DNA from: Anaerolineae bacterium
Lineage (GTDB): Bacteria; Chloroflexota; Anaerolineae; J102
DNA: 7,557 bases
Reading direction: 5' to 3'
Assembly: GCA_015493675.1 (NCBI GenBank)
Contig: WGCR01000157.1
Coordinates: 1-7,557, forward strand
A program made the translations under genes and the position numbers. This document shows, piece by piece, positions 1 through 4,966 of this stretch. Numbering within the stretch: position 1 is the first letter of the stretch; every line of letters begins with the position of its first letter. The notes under the pieces are model-generated. The model saw only the letters and a list, made by a program, of their open reading frames with translations. It did no database searches and had not been told where the DNA came from.

Positions 1-3
1 CAT
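1..3 (-). CDS. Start codon of a gene running off the left edge, possibly a transposase
   Basis: The first three bases are CAT, an ATG on the minus strand. It is preceded by AGGAG (14-10) at a six-base spacing, the best ribosome-binding site in the window. Only the start codon is inside the window, so no protein can be read. Because it lies just inside the repeated insertion-sequence end at 91-68, a transposase is the natural guess, but that is inference from position only. Confidence 0.4.
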
Positions 4-91
4 GGTTCTCTCCTGGTGAGTGTTCTGACGATTGGTTGTCGCCGTCATTCTACCAAATTGACCATGTCTCCAACTCATTTAGGACGCACCC
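1..91 (-). mobile_element. End of a probable insertion sequence running off the left edge
   Basis: Read on the minus strand, positions 91-68 (GGGTGCGTCC...GAGTTGGAG, 24 bases) match exactly the outer end of the miniature element that starts at 1359. That element's boundary is fixed independently by a 9-bp target duplication, and the match here begins at the very same base (GGG). This stretch is therefore best read as the outer end of a related insertion sequence whose body extends left out of the window. Inside the repeat the two sequences diverge completely. On the minus strand, 91 bases in, there is a good ribosome-binding site and an ATG (14-1), the arrangement expected at the start of a transposase gene. 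TAGAAT (52-47) is a weak candidate -10. The family cannot be named from the end alone. Confidence 0.6.
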
Positions 92-356
92 GTTTCAATT
101 TTTGCTCCAGCGTGGGGCGTGGTGCGATATACCACAGCCGCTGTTTCAACGCTTCCAACTGTTTTTCTTTGTTGAAGCGTTTTTTTTCAAGAGACTTCAA
201 TTTCAAAAACCGTTCCACGGCTCTTTCGTCGTTCATGTTTGCCTCTTTTTCTTTATGGAATAGAGCCTTGATTCGTTCTGCGGCCCGGGTTTTCGCCAAC
301 ATGATTGGGTCTTGTTCCTGGGGCGCTTGGACTTGTTCTGTTTGAGCGTCTGCCAT
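75..356 (-). CDS. Small charged hypothetical protein, 3' end overwritten by an insertion sequence
   Basis: This encodes 93 residues of unrecognised function. The N-terminal ~18 residues are Gln/Glu-rich. Residues ~20-80 are very rich in Lys, Arg and Glu, with probable amphipathic helix or coiled-coil character (AVERFLKLKSLEKKRF, KEKQLEALKQRL). There is no signal peptide, membrane segment or cysteine, so a soluble, possibly nucleic-acid- or protein-binding product is plausible. The ATG at 356 is supported by GAGG seven bases upstream and a TTGGCA/TATAAT promoter at 470-441. The last codons and TGA (roughly VRPK-stop, 91-75) lie within the 24-bp insertion-sequence end repeated at 1359-1382. The native C-terminus has therefore probably been replaced, though I cannot tell how many residues were lost. 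It follows FTR1 on the same strand but has its own promoter. Confidence 0.6.
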   Translation of the reverse strand: MADAQTEQVQAPQEQDPIMLAKTRAAERIKALFHKEKEANMNDERAVERFLKLKSLEKKRFNKEKQLEALKQRLWYIAPRPTLEQKLKRVRPK

Positions 357-440
357 ATCCGCACCTCAGCGGCAAGGAATGTGTTTGTGTGCGCGTCATT
401 GCGCAGGCGGACAAATCGACTGGCGGATTCCAGTTTGGGC

Positions 441-470
441 ATTATAGCATGAGCCGGGGAGGGCTGCCAA
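441..470 (-). promoter_or_regulatory. Sigma70-like promoter for the small charged-protein gene
   Basis: On the minus strand, TTGGCA (470-465, five of six to consensus) is followed after 18 bases by a perfect TATAAT (446-441). Transcription would start near 434, leaving about 78 bases before the ATG at 356. It is the best-matching promoter I found in the window, and it begins only 24 bases past the FTR1 stop codon. It suggests the small gene is expressed independently of the iron genes. Confidence 0.55.
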
Positions 471-471
471 A

Positions 472-485
472 GGAAGCAAGCTTCC
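472..485 (-). terminator. Short hairpin after the FTR1 gene, weak terminator candidate
   Basis: GGAAGCAAGCTTCC can form a 5-bp stem with a 4-base loop just past the FTR1 stop codon. It is followed on the minus strand by only TTT, so it would be at best a weak intrinsic terminator. It directly abuts the -35 element of the next promoter. Confidence 0.2.
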
Positions 486-493
486 AAATGCTG

Positions 494-1315
494 TCAGGCG
501 AGTTGCTGGCTCTGCCGCGGCATTGCAGCCAGACGCAATCCGATGATGATGGCGATCAGATAACCGACGTACGCCAGAGCTTCGGTAAGGGAGGGATTGC
601 CGTTGTAACCGAACAGAGCTTTCAGAATTTGCCCCAGCGGTGAACTTTCATCCAGAAGATGGTTGATATTCCAGATGGGATCGATCATTGCGGGGATCCA
701 GCCGATTTCGTTGAATTCATGCACGCCATGAGCCACCAGGCCCGCAGCAAAGATCAATAACAAAAAGCTGCTGACGTTGAAAAACCGGTGGAGATTCAGG
801 CGGACGCTGGAGGTGTAGAGCAGCCATCCCAGCAACAGGGCGATGCTCATTCCCAGCATCGCGCCGAAGATGACCTGACTGCCTCCGGTGGAGAAGGCTG
901 CCGCCGTCAGAAACAGCGCCAGCTCAATGCCCTCGCGGATGATGGTGATGAATGCCAGCAGGAAGAGGGACAAAAACGCGGTTTTGCGGCTGGCCGTCAG
1001 CACGCTGTCTTCCAGATTTTGTTTCATGTCGCGGGATTGGCGTTTCATCCAGAAGATCATCCAGGTGAGAACGCCCGCGGCCAGGAGCATGGTGGCGCCT
1101 TCGAATATCTTTTCGGCGTCGCCTGTCAGCGCAGCGCCAATGCGGTAGAGCCCGATAGCGGCCAGCAGGCTGAAAAGAATGGCGGTTGCCACCCCCAGCC
1201 AGACGGCGGGTTTGAGTTCGGGGCGATCAAGTTTGTAGAGGGCGCCAATAATGACGCCAATCACCAGTGCGGCTTCCAATCCTTCGCGCAGGGCGAGCAA
1301 AGAGGATGCGAGCAT
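494..1315 (-). CDS. efeU: FTR1-family iron permease
   Basis: This is a polytopic inner-membrane iron permease of 273 residues, the usual length for bacterial FTR1/EfeU. Two REGxE motifs, the family's iron-translocation signature, are visible: REGLE at 10-14 and REGIE at 127-131. FEGATMLLAAGVLTW follows at 71-85. About seven hydrophobic segments can be seen, separated by a charged loop (~89-112). The frame stays open upstream to 1588, but the ATG at 1315 has GGAGGT seven bases before it (1328-1323) and gives the canonical MLASSLLALREGLE start. The extra upstream codons run through an inserted repeat element and are not family-like. Family members import iron, commonly as Fe(III) after oxidation by a partner such as EfeB or a copper oxidase. 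No such partner is in the window, so the substrate state is uncertain and the symbol marks family only. Confidence 0.93.
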   Translation of the reverse strand: MLASSLLALREGLEAALVIGVIIGALYKLDRPELKPAVWLGVATAILFSLLAAIGLYRIGAALTGDAEKIFEGATMLLAAGVLTWMIFWMKRQSRDMKQNLEDSVLTASRKTAFLSLFLLAFITIIREGIELALFLTAAAFSTGGSQVIFGAMLGMSIALLLGWLLYTSSVRLNLHRFFNVSSFLLLIFAAGLVAHGVHEFNEIGWIPAMIDPIWNINHLLDESSPLGQILKALFGYNGNPSLTEALAYVGYLIAIIIGLRLAAMPRQSQQLA

Positions 1316-1358
1316 CGGACGGACCTCCAGGAATACGAATGTGGGCTCTTTTAGATTT

Positions 1359-1576
1359 GGGTGCGTCCTAAATGAGTTGGAGGTCGAAGCTGGCGAACGC
1401 AGGACCGCTTTCAAGACCTCCGGGAGGTGGGTGATAACTTGTTGGCTGCCCGCCACCTTTTCGCCAGGCAAGGATGAAAATGTTCTCCACGGCCTTTGCA
1501 CCCACCTCCCGGAGGTCGGGCTAGCCCTACAAGCTGGCGGGCGGCCTACGCAGTTCAATCGAAAATGAACGCACCC
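1359..1576. mobile_element. 218-bp miniature (non-autonomous) transposable element upstream of FTR1
   Basis: The element begins GGGTGCGT at 1359 and ends with its exact complement ACGCACCC at 1576. Beyond these eight bases the right end only loosely resembles the left. It is bounded by a perfect 9-bp target duplication. The first 24 bases of the left end are identical to the insertion-sequence end at 91-68, so it was probably mobilised by that family's transposase. It is too short to encode one itself. Its interior holds a 19-bp inverted pair of GACCTCC palindromes, a 10-bp palindrome GGGCTAGCCC (1518-1527) and a 9-base direct repeat AAGCTGGCG (1387 and 1531). It sits 35 bp upstream of the FTR1 start codon, downstream of the feo operon, so it separates or rewires expression of the two uptake systems. 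Confidence 0.75.
1415..1517. repeat. Inverted pair of GACCTCCGGGAGGT palindromes inside the miniature element
   Basis: GACCTCCGGGAGGTGGGTG (1415-1433) recurs as its perfect 19-base reverse complement at 1499-1517, with 65 bases between. Each arm is also close to self-palindromic (ACCTCC/GGAGGT), so either two small hairpins or one long stem can form. It is the same core sequence as the pair at 1604-1670 outside the element. Confidence 0.8.
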
Positions 1577-1585
1577 TTTAGATTT

Positions 1586-1761
1586 CATGGGGGACTGCGT
1601 TTTGACCTCCGGGGGGTGGACGAAAACCGCCCGGTCAAACCAAAAGCTGCTCGTCCACCTCCCGGAGGTCTGGAGACCCCATAGAATCCAGTTGAGCCAA
1701 AATGTGGTGTGTGTGGTGTGTGGGAATTTTGCAGGATGCGCGGAGCAGGCGGGATGTCAGC
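1586..1761. other. Intergenic gap between the miniature element and the NifX-like gene
   Basis: No gene is seen here. It holds the second palindrome pair (1604-1670) and a GT-rich tract (1701-1724, TGGTGTGTGTGGTGTGTGGG and neighbours). It must contain or transmit whatever transcription serves FTR1, but I see no convincing -35/-10 on the minus strand. Together with the miniature element and the bases next to FTR1, the gap between the two genes is 446 bp. Removing the element and one target copy would leave about 219 bp. Confidence 0.6.
1604..1670. repeat. Second inverted pair of GACCTCC palindromes, large stem-loop
   Basis: GACCTCCGGGGGGTGGACGA (1604-1623) is complementary to TCGTCCACCTCCCGGAGGTC (1651-1670) at 19 of 20 positions, with a 27-base loop. 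The single mismatch is at the sixth G of the left arm's G-run region. Neither strand has a T tract after the stem, so it is not a standard intrinsic terminator. It could still stall transcription or protect the 3' end of the feo operon mRNA. It is a member of the same repeat family as the pair inside the neighbouring mobile element. Confidence 0.75.
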
Positions 1762-2100
1762 CTATTTTTTGTTCAGATAGGCGTGAAGCGCAGCTTCGGG
1801 CGTTTTTTGGGGAGTGAGCACGGCGTCGATGCCGAATTTTTCGGCGAGCTTGCGTTTGCTCTCCTCACCCATGCGTCGTCCGATGAAAACAGCGCACTCG
1901 GGCAGGAGATCGATGATGAGCTTGGGATCATCGTGGTGTTTGTGGCTGCGCCCTGCTCCATAAGGATTGGGGCGCTTTTCTGTCAGCTCGCCAGCCGGGG
2001 AATAAAGGATGAAAAGCGGGGCCATGCCAAAATGGCCGCCCCACAAGGTGTCTTTGTCGTCAACGGCAATGGCAATAAGGGAACGTTGTGGCGTCATCAT
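1762..2100 (-). CDS. NifX/NafY-type dinitrogenase iron-molybdenum cofactor family protein
   Basis: A 112-residue soluble protein of the NifB/NifX/NafY-like cofactor-binding family (Pfam Di-nase iron-molybdenum domain). Evidence is the N-terminal strand RSLIAIAVDD, the signature GGHFGMAPLF (~21-30), and the fold's second half LLPECAVFIGRRMGEES followed by a GIDAVLTPQKTPEAAL C-terminus. A His/Asp cluster SHKHHDDP at ~52-59 is a likely metal-binding loop, and one cysteine (~69) is present. No nitrogenase gene is visible, and members near feo genes are usually of unknown role, so iron or Fe-S handling is inference from the neighbours. Two adjacent ATGs (2100 and 2097) are possible starts; neither has a clear ribosome-binding site. 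The frame is open upstream to 2193 but that part overlaps the FeoC-like gene. It starts 32 bp after the FeoC-like stop and is probably the last operon gene. Confidence 0.85.
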   Translation of the reverse strand: MMTPQRSLIAIAVDDKDTLWGGHFGMAPLFILYSPAGELTEKRPNPYGAGRSHKHHDDPKLIIDLLPECAVFIGRRMGEESKRKLAEKFGIDAVLTPQKTPEAALHAYLNKK

Positions 2101-2132
2101 TTTTGTAGGTGGTGGTGGCGTGATGCGGAGTG

Positions 2133-2414
2133 TTAGTCTTTTGACTTGCGTTGAAGCGTGTAAGAGGTAAGAGGATCGGAGACCAGCGGGCATTGAGCCG
2201 GACCGGGACAGGCTCGCAGGCAGGTTTTACCGCCGCAGACATTGATCTCCGTTGCGCCGTTCATGCCATCATCGATGACCAGACGTCCTTTCTGCACCCA
2301 GAACTGGATCATGCCTTCCAGCGCGCCGGGCTGGACGCCCAGTTTGCGACTGAGTTGCTGCATGGTGACGGGCCCGGGGGCTATCTGAAGTTCGTGTAAG
2401 ATGGCGTGAAGCAT
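2133..2414 (-). CDS. feoC: FeoC-like winged-helix protein with a four-cysteine cluster
   Basis: A 93-residue protein. Residues 1-48 read as a small winged helix (VTMQQLSRKLGVQPGALEGMIQFWVQKGRLV), the fold of FeoC. A cysteine-rich tail follows with Cys60, Cys65, Cys69 and Cys75 (CX4CX3CX5C), fitting an Fe-S cluster or metal site of the kind known in enterobacterial FeoC. FeoC family proteins are proposed to regulate FeoB, either by binding its cytoplasmic domain or protecting it from proteolysis, and perhaps act as an iron- or oxygen-sensitive switch. The gene starts 21 bp after the feoB stop codon, which supports the assignment. There is no clear ribosome-binding site (CTCTCTCCCATTTATC before the ATG), so translation may be coupled to feoB. 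Sequence similarity to FeoC is at the level of fold and layout, so a generic FeoC-like label is safest. Confidence 0.82.
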   Translation of the reverse strand: MLHAILHELQIAPGPVTMQQLSRKLGVQPGALEGMIQFWVQKGRLVIDDGMNGATEINVCGGKTCLRACPGPAQCPLVSDPLTSYTLQRKSKD

Positions 2415-2435
2415 GATAAATGGGAGAGAGAAGGA

Positions 2436-4667
2436 TCAGGAGAGGAGGAGTTTGCCGCCCTGAAAGACGACGAATGCCAGAATCCAGCCCAGGGTCAGTT
2501 GAATGGCGATGCTGGTCCACATCCAGCGGGCGCCCAATTCCTGACGCTGAGCGGCCATGGTGGCGACACAGGGACTGTAAATCAGCACATAGACCATGAA
2601 GGCGAAAGCAGCCAGCGCACCATAGCCCCCGCTGCTTTGTTCAAAACCCTGGCGTATGGCCGTCATCATGGCTGGCGGCTCAGATTCTGTTTCGGGCGGA
2701 AAGAGATTGATGCCGATGATGGCGGGGATGGATTTGATGGTGTCCACCGTGGCCTGAAACAGCCCGATGATCGAATCCTTGCCCTGGGCCCAGAATCCGG
2801 CGTCTTCCGCCCCAGACTGCGGCTCCTGGGGAACATGATAGACCTGGGCCATGGTGCTGACCACCACTTCCTTGGCGATGAAGCCGGAGATCAATGCACT
2901 GGCGTTTTCCCAGTTGCCGAATCCCAGCGGCTCGAATGCCGGGCTGATGGCTCCTGCCAGATGGGCAAAGGCGCTGTCATCCACGGGGGTGTCTGCAAAA
3001 GTTCCATGCCCGCTGACCGGGATGGCCATCAGCAGCCAGATAACGATACTGACGCCCATGATGATGGTGGCGGCGCTTTCCAGAAAGGCGCGGGTTCGTT
3101 GCCACATCTCGGTCCACACATTGCGGATGGTGGGCATACGATAGGATGGGATTTCGATGAGCAGAGCGCTTGCTTCCGAGTTCTTGAAGATGGTTTTGCG
3201 AAGCAACAGGCCTGCAATCAGCGCCATGATAATCCCCAGAATGTACATTGTCAGTACGGCGGAGGTGCGGTATTCAGGGAAAAAGATGGTGGCGATCAGC
3301 ACATAGACCGGCAGACGGGCGCTGCAACTCATGAAAGGCGCCAACATGCCGGTGAGAATGCGGTCGGTGGGATTTTCCAGCGTGCGGGTGGCGTAGATGG
3401 CGGGCACATTGCAGCCGAAACCCAGCACCAGGGGGACAAAGCTCTTGCCGTGCAATCCCAATTTTCGCATGTAGCGATCCATCACAAAGGCGGCCCGGGC
3501 CATATATCCACTGTCTTCCATGATAGCCATGCCCATGTACAAAAACATGAGCACAGGCACAAAGACCAACACGCCCCCCACGCCCGCCAGAATGCCGTCG
3601 ATGATCAGGCTGGCGAACCACGTGTTTTCCAGATGGACCAGAGCCAGTAATTCTGTCACCCAGTGGGCAAAATTGCCGTTGACAAAGGTGTCGATCCAGT
3701 TGACAAAGGGCGCAGCCACGTCGGTGGAGAGTTTGAATACCACCCACATGATGGCGAAGAAGATAAACAGGCCCGCCACCGGATGGGTGATGACGGCGTC
3801 CACCCGGTCGGAAAAAGTGGGACTCTGGAGGCGGCCCTGCACGACTTGTTGCACCAGCCCATTGAGCCAGGTGTAACGCTCTTCGGCGATGATGGTGTCC
3901 AGGTCTTCGCCATAAAACGAGTGCAAATGCGTGGCTTCATGACGGGCCAGAGCCAGCAGGTCATCGGTTCCGGGGATGGCTGAGATCTTTTCGATGCAGG
4001 TCTCATCCTCCTGCAATAGTTTCAGAGCCAACCAGCGCTCGGGGTAATGGTTTTTGAGCGGATGCTGTTGATTGATGGCCTTGATGAGGCGGTTGAGGGC
4101 GGTTTCGATGGGTTGGCTATAACGAAATGGCGGGGTGAATTCGAAGCCTGCAACCTGTTTCGCCTCTCGCCCTTTTTGAGCGGCGCCGGCAATGGCCTCT
4201 TCCAGTTGCACCATCCCTTTGCCTGCCCGGGCAGTCATGGGGATGACGGGAATGCGCAACCGGTCGGACAGCATGGGGATGTCGATTTTCAGTCCCTGCG
4301 CCCGGGCGGCGTCCATCATGTTCAGCGCCAGCGCCACATGAGGCGTCATTTCCAAAATTTGCAGGGCGAGATAAAGATTGCGCTCCAGATTGGTGGCGTC
4401 CACCACCACGATCACGGCGTCCGGCTGGTTTTCGACGATGAAATCCCGGGCGATGACCTCTTCGGCGGAAAAAGCCGAGAGGCTGTACGCTCCTGGCAGG
4501 TCCACGATGTGAAAAAGATCGCCATCGTGTCGCCAAACGCCTTCTTTTCGCGCCACCGTCTTGCCGGGCCAGTTCCCCGTATGCTGACTGGAGCCGGTGA
4601 GTGTATTGAAAATAGTGGTTTTGCCGGTGTTTGGATTCCCCGCCAGGGCAATGGTGAACTCAGACAT
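2436..4667 (-). CDS. feoB: Ferrous iron transporter FeoB (GTPase-permease)
   Basis: A 743-residue Fe(II) importer of the inner membrane. The N-terminal G domain shows G1 GNPNTGKT (10-17), the switch I Thr of NWPGKTV (~37), G3 DLPG (56-59), G4 NMMD (116-119) and a G5-like MTARAGKG. A helical linker (~165-290) leads to the membrane part. This has the paired Gate regions, with SGYMARAAFVMDR, LGFGCNVPAI (Cys419), PFMSCSARLPVY, FIAKEVVVSTMAQVY, and the C-terminal YSPCVATMAAQRQE helix. It is full length and intact. There are two in-frame ATGs. I chose 4667 over 4673 because GAGG (4677-4674) is six bases from 4667 but abuts 4673. ATGTCTGA then overlaps the feoA stop by eight bases, implying translational coupling. 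The FeoC-like gene follows directly. Confidence 0.97.
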   Translation of the reverse strand: MSEFTIALAGNPNTGKTTIFNTLTGSSQHTGNWPGKTVARKEGVWRHDGDLFHIVDLPGAYSLSAFSAEEVIARDFIVENQPDAVIVVVDATNLERNLYLALQILEMTPHVALALNMMDAARAQGLKIDIPMLSDRLRIPVIPMTARAGKGMVQLEEAIAGAAQKGREAKQVAGFEFTPPFRYSQPIETALNRLIKAINQQHPLKNHYPERWLALKLLQEDETCIEKISAIPGTDDLLALARHEATHLHSFYGEDLDTIIAEERYTWLNGLVQQVVQGRLQSPTFSDRVDAVITHPVAGLFIFFAIMWVVFKLSTDVAAPFVNWIDTFVNGNFAHWVTELLALVHLENTWFASLIIDGILAGVGGVLVFVPVLMFLYMGMAIMEDSGYMARAAFVMDRYMRKLGLHGKSFVPLVLGFGCNVPAIYATRTLENPTDRILTGMLAPFMSCSARLPVYVLIATIFFPEYRTSAVLTMYILGIIMALIAGLLLRKTIFKNSEASALLIEIPSYRMPTIRNVWTEMWQRTRAFLESAATIIMGVSIVIWLLMAIPVSGHGTFADTPVDDSAFAHLAGAISPAFEPLGFGNWENASALISGFIAKEVVVSTMAQVYHVPQEPQSGAEDAGFWAQGKDSIIGLFQATVDTIKSIPAIIGINLFPPETESEPPAMMTAIRQGFEQSSGGYGALAAFAFMVYVLIYSPCVATMAAQRQELGARWMWTSIAIQLTLGWILAFVVFQGGKLLLS

Positions 4668-4962
4668 TCCCATCCTCGGGCTGCGTCACCAGGATTTTTT
4701 CGGCCATGCCTTTGCCCAGCGCCAGCCGCGCCCCGCGTACGGCGATCAGCAAGGGCCCGCCGTTGACATGCAGCACCTGAATAGTGACGCCGGGGGTGAG
4801 CCCCAGTTCCGCCAGACGACGGGCCAGACGGCGACCGGCTTCAATGTGCGTTAATTGCACTGTCTCGCCGCGCCGGACGCTGCTGAGCAGGCGAGTGCGA
4901 TGATGGATATCAACTTTTGTGGTTGTTGTCGGCTGTGTTGGTGCCATAAAGTGATAGCTCAT
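4660..4962 (-). CDS. feoA: Ferrous iron transport accessory protein FeoA
   Basis: A small cytoplasmic SH3-like protein of about 100 residues, thought to act with FeoB in Fe(II) import. The core runs from ~SSVRRGETVQLTHIEAG through ARRLAELGLTPGVTIQVLHV and GGPLLIAVRGARLALGKGMA to EKILVTQ, the full FeoA domain. Upstream lies an unusual ~25-residue polar, Thr-rich stretch (APTQPTTTTKVDIHHRTR) that most FeoA proteins lack. The start is uncertain: ATG 4962 lies four bases past the dtxR stop and ATG 4947 is five codons later. Neither has a real ribosome-binding site, so coupling to dtxR translation is likely. The 3' end overlaps feoB by eight bases. Confidence 0.93.
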   Translation of the reverse strand: MSYHFMAPTQPTTTTKVDIHHRTRLLSSVRRGETVQLTHIEAGRRLARRLAELGLTPGVTIQVLHVNGGPLLIAVRGARLALGKGMAEKILVTQPEDGNV

Positions 4963-4966
4963 TGAT

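Larger units (their letters stand above)
1350..1585. repeat. Nine-base target-site duplication flanking the miniature element
   Basis: TTTAGATTT occurs exactly at 1350-1358 and again at 1577-1585, directly abutting both ends of the 218-bp element. The next bases outward differ (T before the left copy, C after the right copy). The perfect 9-bp direct repeat right outside inverted ends is the hallmark of a transposition event and suggests the insertion is fairly recent. Confidence 0.8.

Noticed and set aside
788..1354. A plus-strand open frame of 188 codons rich in Gln, Gly and Glu
   Set aside because: It is antisense to the clear FTR1 gene and has no family-like sequence.
68..1382. A composite transposon carrying FTR1 and the small gene, bounded by the 24-bp inverted repeat
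   Set aside because: The outer boundaries (GGG ends) face each other at 91 and 1359, and the target duplication shows the right-hand element extends from 1359 to 1576. The genes lie between two separate elements, not inside one.
1316..1588. An N-terminal extension of FTR1 by 91 codons
   Set aside because: The frame is open by chance through the miniature element. The strong ribosome-binding site and the family-typical start are at 1315.
1604..1670. Intrinsic terminator for the feo operon
   Set aside because: The stem is strong, but the minus-strand sequence after it is AAAACG and the plus-strand sequence is TGGAG. Neither has the T tract needed.
2406..3650. A long plus-strand open frame of 414 codons
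   Set aside because: It lies antisense to feoB, is Gly/His/Asp-rich with no recognisable domain, and has the low-quality composition of a complementary-strand shadow.
4668..4673. feoB starting two codons earlier at ATG 4673
   Set aside because: It is possible, but the GAGG ribosome-binding site directly abuts that ATG, whereas it has normal spacing to ATG 4667.
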